The notes under the pieces: generated by a model
What the model was told of the DNA's origin: nothing
The model's database searches: none
What the model saw: the letters and a program-made list of their open reading frames with translations, nothing else
Translations under genes and position numbers: made by a program
In this document: positions 1 to 6,802 of the stretch, one piece after another
Layout: every line of letters begins with the position of its first letter
Numbering within the stretch: position 1 is the first letter of the stretch
Source: RGIG7111 sp036839975
GTDB lineage: Bacteria > Bacillota > Clostridia > Peptostreptococcales > Anaerovoracaceae
DNA: 18,504 nt
Reading direction: 5' to 3'
Assembly: GCA_036839975.1 (NCBI GenBank)
Contig: DAISVU010000023.1
Span: 1-18,504 of the forward strand

Positions 1-85
1 ACGAATAACGTCCTGCATTGATCAATCCTGCGATGTCTTTGGGATCTTTACGATCTCTGAGGTATTTCTTATTTTCAACGTCCAC
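1..85 (-). CDS. Partial or broken reading frame at window edge, unknown function
   Basis: On the minus strand an open frame runs from a GTG at 85 off the window edge (28 codons, rich in Lys, Asp and Arg, including YLRDRKDPKDIAGL). I do not recognise the family. The GTG has no well-spaced ribosome-binding site (AAGG lies only one base away), and a TAA stands two codons upstream. A second frame starts with an ATG at 137 that overlaps the stop of the SPFH gene (ATGA) and ends after 20 codons at a TGA. Removing one base near 87 would join the two frames, so this may be a frameshifted gene translationally coupled to the SPFH gene. It does not look like the NfeD protein that often accompanies SPFH proteins. 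It could also be chance open sequence. Confidence 0.3.
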   Translation of the reverse strand, partial: MDVENKKYLRDRKDPKDIAGLINAGRYS

Positions 86-133
86 GCCTTAAACCATACA
101 GGAAGCCTATACCATTTTTATTAACTGACCGAC

Positions 134-1159
134 TCATATATCTTCTTTTATCTTCTGAGCTGTTTCAGATGTTATGACGCCTTCTCCGGATGTTGTTTCA
201 TTGATTGTAGTATCGGGAGCCGGCTGATACTCCGGCCTTTCAGTCATATCTATCGACATTGCATCACCTATTCCCAAGGATTCGCTGATAACTCCAAGTG
301 ATGCTACAGCAGAAGAAATATCCGAAGGCATGTATATCTTCGTCGCTCTGCCGTCAGCTATTTCTTTCAACGCATCCAATCCTTTCAGTTTTAGTACAGA
401 CTCATTTATATTTGCATCTTTCAGCATTTCAAGCCCCTGAGCCTGGGCCGCATATATGAGTTTTATAGATTCTGATTCACCCGTTGCAATTGATATCTTT
501 GCTTCCTTTTCCGCTTCGGCAGCGAGAACCTTCGCCTCTTTATCACCTGTAGCTCTTGCAACTACAGCTTCCTTGTGAGCCTGTGCCTCCAATACAGTCT
601 GACGTCTTTCGCGTTCAGCTCTCATTTGCTTTGTCATCACTTCTTCTATCTCAACAGGCGGCTGGATATTTTTAAGTTCTACTCTTGTCACCGAAAGTCC
701 CCACGGATCAGTCGCTTCATCTAATATAACCTTCATATGTTTATTTATCGTCTCGCGCGAAGTCAGAGTCTGATCAAGTTCCATTTCGCCTATTATATTT
801 CTAAGGGTTGTGGCAGACAGATTTTGAAGACCCTTAACGGGATCCTCAACACCATATGTATAAAGCTTCGGATCAAACACTTTCGCAAAGATGACCGCAT
901 CTATCTCCATAGATACATTATCTTTCGTAATGACCGGCTGCGGCGGAAAATCAAGTACCTGTTCCTTAAGCGATATTTTTGCAGCCACCCTTTCAACGAA
1001 CGGTATCAGGATATGAAGACCTGCCGTCCATGTCCTTCTGTACTTTCCAAGAAACTCAGTTATATATGTGTGTGCCTGCGGCACTATACGAAGATTAAAT
1101 ATCACTATCAATATGATGATAACAAACAAGGTTAATATAACTGTACTTCCTGTTCCCAT
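134..1159 (-). CDS. SPFH/band-7 (stomatin/QmcA-like) membrane protein
   Basis: The product is a 341-residue membrane-anchored scaffold protein of the stomatin/prohibitin (SPFH) superfamily. Such proteins form large oligomers associated with membrane microdomains or membrane proteases. One hydrophobic segment lies at about residues 6-24. It is followed by the SPFH core (about 25-185, including the typical GLHILIPF and PVITKDNVSMEID stretches) and an Ala/Glu/Lys-rich coiled coil (about 185-250). The acidic Ser/Thr-rich tail is probably disordered. I chose the ATG at 1159 because a strong AAAGGAGGAG site lies 5-6 bases upstream. An in-frame ATG at 1186 would add nine charged residues but has no good site. 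The usual partner nfeD is not visible. The substrate is unknown. Confidence 0.9.
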   Translation of the reverse strand: MGTGSTVILTLFVIIILIVIFNLRIVPQAHTYITEFLGKYRRTWTAGLHILIPFVERVAAKISLKEQVLDFPPQPVITKDNVSMEIDAVIFAKVFDPKLYTYGVEDPVKGLQNLSATTLRNIIGEMELDQTLTSRETINKHMKVILDEATDPWGLSVTRVELKNIQPPVEIEEVMTKQMRAERERRQTVLEAQAHKEAVVARATGDKEAKVLAAEAEKEAKISIATGESESIKLIYAAQAQGLEMLKDANINESVLKLKGLDALKEIADGRATKIYMPSDISSAVASLGVISESLGIGDAMSIDMTERPEYQPAPDTTINETTSGEGVITSETAQKIKEDI

Positions 1160-1340
1160 TTCGCTCCTCCTTTCTCTTGTCGACATAATATTTTATTCTG
1201 TTATTAATTGAAAAAGGTCTTTTTTTGAAGACATAACTCTGTTAAAGCATATATTTTCAATTACTCAATTAAATAAAACTATATCTATATACAAATTGCT
1301 GATTTCGTCTAAACACGTCAAATAAAAACCAAACTGAAAT

Positions 1341-1378
1341 CGTGTTGAAATTATAACACGCTTTTTTAAAGATTAAAA
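1341..1378 (-). promoter_or_regulatory. Candidate promoter with a dyad over the -10, upstream of the SPFH gene
   Basis: On the minus strand an extended -10 (TGTTATAAT, hexamer at 1350-1355) lies 17 bp from a weak -35 (TTTTAA, 1373-1378). The -10 sits inside the inverted repeat CGTGTT-N8-AACACG (1341-1360), which could be an operator. The leader to the SPFH start would be about 185 bases. On the plus strand the same dyad is followed by a T-run and could resemble a weak terminator, but no plus-strand gene ends here. Confidence 0.35.
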
Positions 1379-1396
1379 GTGCAGGGAAAGCCTCCC

Positions 1397-2521
1397 CTAA
1401 TACAGGTTTGCAAAAATCTCAGTAATCTCTTTCAGCGACAGCGGCACATAATTTCCTGCCAAAAGCCTCTGTTGATTATCTACAGTACTTTTAGCGAATA
1501 TGTTTATCTGCTCCTTAGTCATGCCTTTATCTTTAAGAGGATATTTTTCAAGAAAATTTCCAAGCAATACATCAAGTTCTTCATAAACTTCATCTTCAGG
1601 ACATTCAAGTATATTTACAAATATTTTATTACATTTTTTTATCTTTCCACCCGGAGCCTTTCGCATATACATCTTGAACACTTCCGAAAAACAAATGAAA
1701 TTGGCTTCACCATGAGCAATATGAAATGCGCCACCGTGTGCATATGATAATGCATGTACTGCGCCGCATCCCGCGTTCCCAAATGCAATACCGGCATAAT
1801 TTGCTGCAAGTATGAAGTCTTTTAGAAGCCCTTTCCTGTTTTCAGGATTGTTTCCGCCTCTGTTTATAATCGTCTTATAACCGTTTATAATCATCCTGAT
1901 TGCCTGCATTGAGTATAGCTCTGTAAATGGGCTTGACTTGGGAGAAAGGAACGACTCTGCCGCATGTATAAGTGCATCTGCTGACGATGTGGCAAAAACT
2001 TTGTCCGGCAGTCCTCCAAGCGGCTCGGGTATGAGGACAGCTGCATCTGCATATGTCTCTTCATCTGCTATGCCCTTCTTTGCATTGATTGAAGAAATAG
2101 AAGCTACTGCTACATTCGTTACTTCAGAGCCCGTTCCGCAAGTCGTAGGTACAGCTATGAGTTTTTTTATCCGCTTAAGCGGTATCTTACCGCTATACAA
2201 ATCAGCTGCATTGGTCGGAATGCTGCATGACAGCACCTTACAGCAGTCTATAATAGTGCCGCCGCCAAATGCAATTATCCTATCATAATCATATTTGTCC
2301 ATCTCGGCCTTCATGGCATCCATCATCTTATCTGTCGGCTCACCCACGCCATACTTTTCCTGATAGATTACCGGCACATCTATACTACACGGCAGTACAT
2401 ATGGATCATACATCCACTCATTTGTGATGATTATATCACCCTTTCCAAGTTTAAATTTTTCTGCAAATTCTCTGAAAGTATCAAAATAATGAATAGCCGG
2501 GACAACTCTCAATGCCTGCAT
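1397..2521 (-). CDS. 4hbD: 4-hydroxybutyrate dehydrogenase, iron-containing alcohol dehydrogenase family
   Basis: The 374-residue product is a group III (iron-dependent) alcohol dehydrogenase. It matches, as I remember it, the Clostridium kluyveri 4-hydroxybutyrate dehydrogenase (about 371 residues) along its whole length. That enzyme interconverts succinate semialdehyde and 4-hydroxybutyrate with NAD(H) in succinate/4-aminobutyrate fermentation to butyrate. Visible motifs are the nucleotide-binding GGGTIID (86-92), PTTCGTGSEVTN (125-136), and metal ligands expected at D182, H186 (DALIHAAE), H256 and H270 (HIAHGEAN). The ATG at 2521 is preceded by AAGGAG at good spacing. No other gene of the pathway, such as a CoA-transferase or 4-hydroxybutyryl-CoA dehydratase, is in the window. 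The family assignment is firm. Substrate specificity is inferred from overall resemblance. Confidence 0.88.
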   Translation of the reverse strand: MQALRVVPAIHYFDTFREFAEKFKLGKGDIIITNEWMYDPYVLPCSIDVPVIYQEKYGVGEPTDKMMDAMKAEMDKYDYDRIIAFGGGTIIDCCKVLSCSIPTNAADLYSGKIPLKRIKKLIAVPTTCGTGSEVTNVAVASISSINAKKGIADEETYADAAVLIPEPLGGLPDKVFATSSADALIHAAESFLSPKSSPFTELYSMQAIRMIINGYKTIINRGGNNPENRKGLLKDFILAANYAGIAFGNAGCGAVHALSYAHGGAFHIAHGEANFICFSEVFKMYMRKAPGGKIKKCNKIFVNILECPEDEVYEELDVLLGNFLEKYPLKDKGMTKEQINIFAKSTVDNQQRLLAGNYVPLSLKEITEIFANLY

Positions 2522-2555
2522 ATCTTCTCCTTTTCCTTTTGCTTCTAAACCGTCC

Positions 2556-2636
2556 TCAATACTGTTTTATATGTGGATAATTCATCATATTATCCTTCTT
2601 CGGATCAAACTCTTTTCTGAGCCGTTTCGTTCCATT
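2556..2636 (-). pseudogene. Possible 3' remnant of an FAD-linked (berberine-bridge-like) oxidase
   Basis: Between dtd and 4hbD a minus-strand frame of 26 codons, bounded by a TAA at 2637-2639 and ending in TGA, encodes RLRKEFDPKKDNMMNYPHI near its end. This resembles the C-terminal 'LRxxYDPxNxFNYPQSI' signature of FAD-linked oxidases with a BBE domain. There is no start codon, ribosome-binding site or upstream homologous sequence, so if real it is the decayed tail of a lost gene. Chance resemblance is quite possible, since the match is short and rests on memory of the family. Confidence 0.25.
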
Positions 2637-2658
2637 TTATAAATCATAAATTATTATA

Positions 2659-3105
2659 TTATAAATTATTTGAATCGAGCACGATTGTAAACGGTCCGTC
2701 ATTTAAAAGCTCTACTTTCATATCAGCGCCGAATACTCCCTGCTCAACTACATCTACCTCTTCCATGCACTTTGCAACTACATACTTATAAAGCGCATTC
2801 GCATGCTCTGGTGATCCCACATCTGTAAATGATGGACGGTTGCCTTTCTCACAGTTTGCATAGAGCGTAAACTGTGAGATTATAAGCAGTTCGCCGCCTA
2901 CATCTTTGAGTGATAGATTTGTCTTGCCTTCATTATCGGTGAATATGCGCATTTTGATTAGTTTCCCCACCATCTTGTCCGCAACCTGTTCATCGTCCTG
3001 ATCCGACACTCCCAAGAACACAAGAAATCCCTTATTTATGCGTCCTTCTGTCCTTCCACTGACCTTTATGTTCGCATAAGTTACTCTCTGTATTACAAAT
3101 CTCAT
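2659..3105 (-). CDS. dtd: D-aminoacyl-tRNA deacylase
   Basis: This 148-residue protein has the normal full length of bacterial Dtd. It hydrolyses D-aminoacyl-tRNA (classically D-Tyr-tRNA) and also clears mischarged Gly-tRNA(Ala), so it is a cytoplasmic translation-quality enzyme. It begins with the family-typical MRFVIQRV. It carries the catalytic SQFTLYAN loop (77-84) and the Gly-cisPro motif in NDGP (135-138), both diagnostic of the homodimeric DTD fold. The ATG at 3105 is preceded by AAGGAG at a rather long spacing of about 11 bases. The gene stands alone here, with no relA/spoT neighbour, which often precedes dtd in Firmicutes. An extended -10 with an overlapping dyad lies just upstream. 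Confidence 0.95.
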   Translation of the reverse strand: MRFVIQRVTYANIKVSGRTEGRINKGFLVFLGVSDQDDEQVADKMVGKLIKMRIFTDNEGKTNLSLKDVGGELLIISQFTLYANCEKGNRPSFTDVGSPEHANALYKYVVAKCMEEVDVVEQGVFGADMKVELLNDGPFTIVLDSNNL

Positions 3106-3131
3106 ATTTCAATCCGCTCCTTATATATTGG

Positions 3132-3160
3132 ATTATATCATTTTTTTCTTTAATGATATA
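3132..3160 (-). promoter_or_regulatory. dtd promoter (extended -10) overlapped by a 9-bp inverted repeat
   Basis: A minus-strand TGATATAAT (TATAAT at 3132-3137) is an extended -10 about 27 bases upstream of the dtd start. No good -35 is present. A perfect inverted repeat, TATATCATT-N9-AATGATATA (3134-3142 and 3152-3160), overlaps the -10 and the spacer, a position suited to a repressor site. The rest of the gap up to the tRNA terminator (3161-3366) shows only AT-rich sequence, with no further gene or clear signal. Confidence 0.4.
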
Positions 3161-3366
3161 TGCATTGCCAGCAAAACCGGCGACTTTTTATTGGGTTTGG
3201 ATTATGTCATCTTGATTTTTTTATATTATCATAAACATATGCTCACCATGAGACCATAACAACCCTATTATTTTTTTAATCAATACGGATACAACATAGT
3301 AGAATATTTAACAACAGGCTTTGTTACAAATATCAGATGTATCAAAAAAAACGTCATGAAAAACGA

Positions 3367-3395
3367 AAAACGCCGAACCGTCGGTTCGGCGTTTT
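3367..3395 (-). terminator. Rho-independent terminator after tRNA-Arg
   Basis: A hairpin with an 11-bp perfect stem (AACGCCGAACC / GGTTCGGCGTT, loop 3 bases), extendable by A-T pairs, starts four bases after the tRNA CCA end. On the minus strand it is followed by TTTTTCGTTTTT, a classic intrinsic terminator. The stem is flanked by A and T runs on both sides, so it may work in both directions. Confidence 0.9.
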
Positions 3396-3398
3396 CAA

Positions 3399-3475
3399 TG
3401 GCGCGCCATTAGGGATTCGAACCCCAGACCTTTGCATTCGTAGTGCACTACTCTATCCAGCTGAGCTAATGGCGC
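3399..3475 (-). tRNA. tRNA-Arg (anticodon ACG), CCA encoded
   Basis: The minus strand folds as a tRNA. The acceptor GCGCCAT pairs with ATGGCGC (7 of 7), followed by discriminator G and an encoded CCA. The D-arm is GCTC-AGCTGGATA-GAGT. The anticodon loop CTACGAA gives anticodon ACG, which would read CGU/CGC/CGA after A34-to-inosine editing. The variable loop is short, and the T-arm is TGGGG-TTCGAAT-CCCTA. Conserved T8, G18 G19, T33, TTC and A58 are present. The top anticodon-stem pair is G27 against A43, a mismatch, and there are G-T wobbles at 10-25 and 50-64. It is a single gene with its own upstream promoter and downstream terminator. Confidence 0.96.
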
Positions 3476-3557
3476 CTATATCTTATCTATTAAAAGTCGA
3501 CAGCTTAATGCTTGCCTCCACTTCAAGCAAACAATATTATCGCTTGCGTACCGTGCA

Positions 3558-3621
3558 ATTATACAATATAAATAATGCTGATGTAAAGATGCATTTTATT
3601 TTTTTCTTTTGCATTTGTCAA
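3558..3621 (-). promoter_or_regulatory. Two candidate sigma-A promoters for tRNA-Arg
   Basis: Between the dprA stop and the tRNA, two promoters point at the tRNA on the minus strand. One is TTGACA (3616-3621)-N17-TAAAAT (3593-3598). The other is TTTACA (3582-3587)-N18-TATAAT (3558-3563). Both are close to consensus. A leader of roughly 75-110 bases would precede the mature tRNA 5' end at 3475. Confidence 0.7.
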
Positions 3622-3636
3622 AAACCGGCTATGATT

Positions 3637-4515
3637 TCATTTAATGGATCTTGCAATAAAAACTTTCCCCATTGCAGCCTGAATGTAACCTTTCATTTCC
3701 AAAACAGTAATCAGGCCATTAGCCGATTGCGGCTTTAAATCAAGCTTTACACACACATCTTCTAACGTCATCTCACCATTTTGCAAAAGCATATCATAAA
3801 TCCTTTTTTCCGCTCCGCCAAGACAGGCTTTTACTTTTTCACTTTGTCGCGGTGTAACTCCAAGATCTTCCATGATATCATCGAGAATTACAAGAGGCAT
3901 CGCTCCGTCACGAATAAGTTTATTTGCGCCAAAACTTGCAACACGATCTATGTTGCCCGGCACCGCATAGACATCTCTGCCCTGCTCCGCAGCCAATTCA
4001 GCAGTTATAAGAGCGCCGCCTTTTATACCGCTTTCAACTACTACAGTCGCTTCTGATAACCCGCTTATGATCCTGTTTCTTTTGGGAAATGTAAATTTTC
4101 CTCCCGGCATTCCCGGAGGATATTCGGAGAGTACAAGACCTTTTGATATTATTTCGCGCCAGAGCGGAACATTTGTACTAGGAAAGCATATATCTATCCC
4201 GCAACCCATAACCGCTATCGTCTTGCCGCCACCGGCAAGCGCCCCTTTATGTCCAGATGAATCTATGCCGCGTGCAAGGCCGCTGACTGCAACTATCCCG
4301 TTTTCAGCTAATTTCTGACCGAGTCTGTATGCAACATCTATTCCATAACTAGTAGCTTTTCTGGTTCCAATGACCGCTACAGCTCGCTGACTGGCAATAG
4401 AGATATCACCCATAAAATAAAGTATTTCAGGCGAATCCTTTATGCTGCGCAGCATGTCCGGATAGCTGGCATCATTAATATATATTTTTTTAATCTCACT
4501 GCCCGAAGCTTTCAT
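3637..4515 (-). CDS. dprA: DNA-processing protein DprA (Smf)
   Basis: DprA binds incoming single-stranded DNA and loads RecA during natural transformation. The extended Rossmann fold shows GTRKAT, SGLARGIDSSGHKGAL, FPKRNRIISGLS, GGALIT and VPGN in the family order, about residues 50-190. A C-terminal winged-helix domain follows (about 237-292). The protein has 292 residues from the ATG at 4515, chosen because AGAGGGG lies five bases upstream. A TTG at 4533 has a weaker site. The N-terminal SAM-like region of many DprA proteins (about 360 residues) is reduced or absent. The gene follows yifB by 27 bases and is last in the yraN-yifB-dprA cluster. topA, often next in Firmicutes, is replaced by the tRNA gene. 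Confidence 0.95.
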   Translation of the reverse strand: MKASGSEIKKIYINDASYPDMLRSIKDSPEILYFMGDISIASQRAVAVIGTRKATSYGIDVAYRLGQKLAENGIVAVSGLARGIDSSGHKGALAGGGKTIAVMGCGIDICFPSTNVPLWREIISKGLVLSEYPPGMPGGKFTFPKRNRIISGLSEATVVVESGIKGGALITAELAAEQGRDVYAVPGNIDRVASFGANKLIRDGAMPLVILDDIMEDLGVTPRQSEKVKACLGGAEKRIYDMLLQNGEMTLEDVCVKLDLKPQSANGLITVLEMKGYIQAAMGKVFIARSIK

Positions 4516-4542
4516 TTGTTCCCCTCTTGACAAATCTTTTCT

Positions 4543-6255
4543 CTATCTGTACAACCATGTAAGGTCCCTGTACTGCAGCGCTTCTGCCAAATGCTCACAT
4601 CTAATATTTTCGCTTTCAACCATATCTGCAATAGTCCTGGCCACCTTTATAATCTTGTGATAAGACCTCAGGCTCAATGCCATCTGTTCGTAAGCTGCCT
4701 GCATAAACAAGCTCTCAGCTTCTCCGAGAGCACAGTATTCTTTCAGCTCGTCTACGCCAAGCTTCGCATTAAGCCTCGCCCCTTGTCGTTTTTTCTGCCT
4801 TTTTCGCCCTTTTAAGACAAGTCTTTTCATATCTGTCGTCGACATCCCATATGCCGCAGTGACGGATTTTGTGTCGGTAATATCTTTTATTTTTGCTTTC
4901 TCTGAAGGATAAGTATCTCTTTGTAAATACGATTTTCCTCTAATTGCATTTTGAATATATTCATCCTTTACACGTACTGTTTGTATATGCATATCTATCC
5001 TGTCGATTATCGGTCCCGAAAACCGACTCTTATAGCTTTCTATCTGACTGACTGAACATGTACAGTCATGTTTGTCATCACCAAGATATCCGCATCTGCA
5101 AGGATTGCTTGCCGCAACAAGCATAAAATCGCATTTGAATTCCGCCGAACGTCCACCTCTGGATATCACTATGCGGCCTTCTTCCAACGGCTGCCTCAAA
5201 AGGTCCAGAAGCTTTGCATTGAATTCACCAAACTCATCTAAAAAAAGTACACCTCTGTGTGCAAGCGATATCAGCCCCGGTCCGGGTTTCATACCACCGC
5301 CAAGAAGTGCTGATTTTGTAACCGTATTATGTGGCGCAATGAAAGGTCTTTTTGTTATGACCGGTTCATCTTCAGTCAATAGTCCCGCAACGCTGTATAT
5401 CTTAGTAAGCTCAAGTGAATCCTCATAGTCCATATCCGGCATTATGCCCGGAAGTCGACTTGCGAGCATCGTCTTACCCACTCCGGGGCTTCCCATTAAA
5501 AGTATCCCATGACCTCCGGTAGCTGCAATCGCCAGTGCACGCTTTGCAAGCTCCTGCCCTATCACATCGCTGTAATCGTTTTGCGGCGCTTTTTCACTAT
5601 GCTTCCTTTTTACATGGATATAACAGTTCCCAACATTTCTGCCCGAATATATTTCAAGCGCGCCATTAAGATCTTCCACCGGATATATATCTATATCTTT
5701 TATGATCGAAACCTCTTCAGCATTACCGACAGGAAGAATTAATTTCCTTATGCCTGTCTTTCTCAAACCCAAAGCAAGAGGCAGCGCACCGCGTACCGGC
5801 AGAACTTGTCCATCAAGTGAAAGTTCGCCCATAACTCCAAAAGTACTGTTATCGGCATCTTTTTGCTGTTTAATTTCTGTATCGTTTTTTTTATATAAAT
5901 CTTTACGGGAAGTATCTCTGCACTCGTTTTCAGAACTAAAATCTTTTTTTACAATTGATAAACATTTCCCCTGTTTAGAAACCTGCCACATCAAGATAGC
6001 CAGCGCTATCGGAAGGTCGAAATGACTTCCTTCTTTTCTGCTGCCCGCAGGGGAAAGATTTACCGTTATCCGTTTCGCGGGGAATTCCACCCCGGAGTTT
6101 AAAACTGCAGGTCGTATACGTTCTTTTGCTTCTTTTATAGTTGCATCTGCAAGACCGACTATGTTAAGCGCCGGCAGACCAGGATGCAGATCCGCTTCCA
6201 CCGTTACCTTCTCTGCGTCAAGGCCCCAAAGCGATGCAGTGATTATCTTTATCAT
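4543..6255 (-). CDS. yifB: YifB/ComM-family Mg-chelatase-like AAA+ ATPase
   Basis: YifB/ComM proteins are hexameric AAA+ helicases. ComM drives branch migration during integration of transforming DNA, which fits the dprA neighbour. The 570-residue product has the N-terminal ChlI domain (GLPALNIVGL, GSRKEGSHFDLPIAL), Walker A GSPGVGKT (255-262) and Walker B GVLFLDEF (335-342). It also has the zinc-binding-like loop NPCRCGYLGDDKHDCTC (384-400), RFSGPIIDRID (411-421) and a C-terminal Mg-chelatase lid. It is longer than the usual 500-510 residues because a Lys/Asp/Glu-rich, probably disordered insert of about 50 residues (about 90-140) interrupts the N-terminal domain before the conserved GELSLDG. 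The start is set by homology. The ribosome-binding site is weak (AAGGAT, about 14 bases away), and yraN ends 39 bases upstream. Confidence 0.95.
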   Translation of the reverse strand: MIKIITASLWGLDAEKVTVEADLHPGLPALNIVGLADATIKEAKERIRPAVLNSGVEFPAKRITVNLSPAGSRKEGSHFDLPIALAILMWQVSKQGKCLSIVKKDFSSENECRDTSRKDLYKKNDTEIKQQKDADNSTFGVMGELSLDGQVLPVRGALPLALGLRKTGIRKLILPVGNAEEVSIIKDIDIYPVEDLNGALEIYSGRNVGNCYIHVKRKHSEKAPQNDYSDVIGQELAKRALAIAATGGHGILLMGSPGVGKTMLASRLPGIMPDMDYEDSLELTKIYSVAGLLTEDEPVITKRPFIAPHNTVTKSALLGGGMKPGPGLISLAHRGVLFLDEFGEFNAKLLDLLRQPLEEGRIVISRGGRSAEFKCDFMLVAASNPCRCGYLGDDKHDCTCSVSQIESYKSRFSGPIIDRIDMHIQTVRVKDEYIQNAIRGKSYLQRDTYPSEKAKIKDITDTKSVTAAYGMSTTDMKRLVLKGRKRQKKRQGARLNAKLGVDELKEYCALGEAESLFMQAAYEQMALSLRSYHKIIKVARTIADMVESENIRCEHLAEALQYRDLTWLYR

Positions 6256-6294
6256 ACTATATCAATTTTATCCTTATACTCTCTTTTTTAGTTG

Positions 6295-6627
6295 TTAGCA
6301 GACTGCATTTTCCGTGTGATTTATATTGATCTCTATCACATCTATCTTTATATCGAGCGTCCGCTTCAGCACAAATGACATATAATACTCGGCCGTTCTG
6401 CGAAGTTTTTCCTGTTTTTTCCCATTTACCGCAAGACATGCTCTTCCGAAATTATAATTCCGCCTTGTCTTTACTTCCACCATACTTACCGCTCCGTCCT
6501 TATATGCTATAATATCGATTTCTCCTGCTTTACAGGTGAAATTACGTTCAATTATGCGATATCCGTTAGCCAGTAGATAGTCTGCCGCAAAATTTTCACC
6601 AAGCTTTCCTATTTCCTTGTTATCCAA
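6295..6627 (-). CDS. yraN: YraN family (UPF0102) endonuclease-like protein
   Basis: This small 110-residue protein has the predicted restriction-endonuclease-like fold of the UPF0102/YraN family. The family signature is present: G..GE..A..YL...GY.I..RN from residue 8, then GEIDIIA (36-42) and VEVKTRR (51-57). These contain the E/D-ExK residues of a PD-(D/E)xK nuclease core. A role in DNA or recombination processing is inferred from its constant linkage to yifB and dprA. No ATG or GTG fits the frame. The start is a TTG at 6627, with AAAAGGGG about nine bases upstream. It is the first gene after the perfect-consensus promoter at 6817-6845. rnhB, often found just upstream, is missing. Confidence 0.9.
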   Translation of the reverse strand: MDNKEIGKLGENFAADYLLANGYRIIERNFTCKAGEIDIIAYKDGAVSMVEVKTRRNYNFGRACLAVNGKKQEKLRRTAEYYMSFVLKRTLDIKIDVIEININHTENAVC

Positions 6628-6749
6628 ATCCTTATTCCCCTTTTTTAGTAATTTGCAGTATGTGTCGAAAGTTGATCTTCAGTAATCGTATAAAATATAT
6701 TTGCTGCGTATTTTTTCTAAAAAGTCTATGATGCTTATATATTCTATCA

Positions 6750-6767
6750 AACCGTATTAACCGTATT
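6750..6767. repeat. Tandem 9-bp direct repeat in the yraN leader
   Basis: AACCGTATT occurs twice head to tail (6750-6758, 6759-6767), about 40-60 bases downstream of the predicted yraN transcription start. It could be a regulator site or a chance duplication. I do not recognise a known motif. Confidence 0.5.
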
Positions 6768-6802
6768 TTTTATTATCTTATTATTGTTTAAAATACAAAT
6801 GC

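Noticed and set aside
1383..1398. Short hairpin at the 4hbD stop (AGGGGA/TTTCCCT type)
   Set aside because: Only about six pairs including a G-T, overlapping the stop codon, with a poor T-run; too weak to call a terminator.
2572..2580. Perfect DnaA box (TTATCCACA on the minus strand) beside AT-rich sequence
   Set aside because: Only a single box; no cluster, no dnaA/dnaN neighbours. An origin is not supported.
3337..3738. Plus-strand frame of 133 codons across the tRNA and terminator
   Set aside because: It spans a clear tRNA gene, its terminator and promoters; this frame is not coding.
6257..6439. 60-codon minus-strand frame overlapping yraN
   Set aside because: It is the alternative frame of yraN, with no independent ribosome-binding site or recognisable protein.
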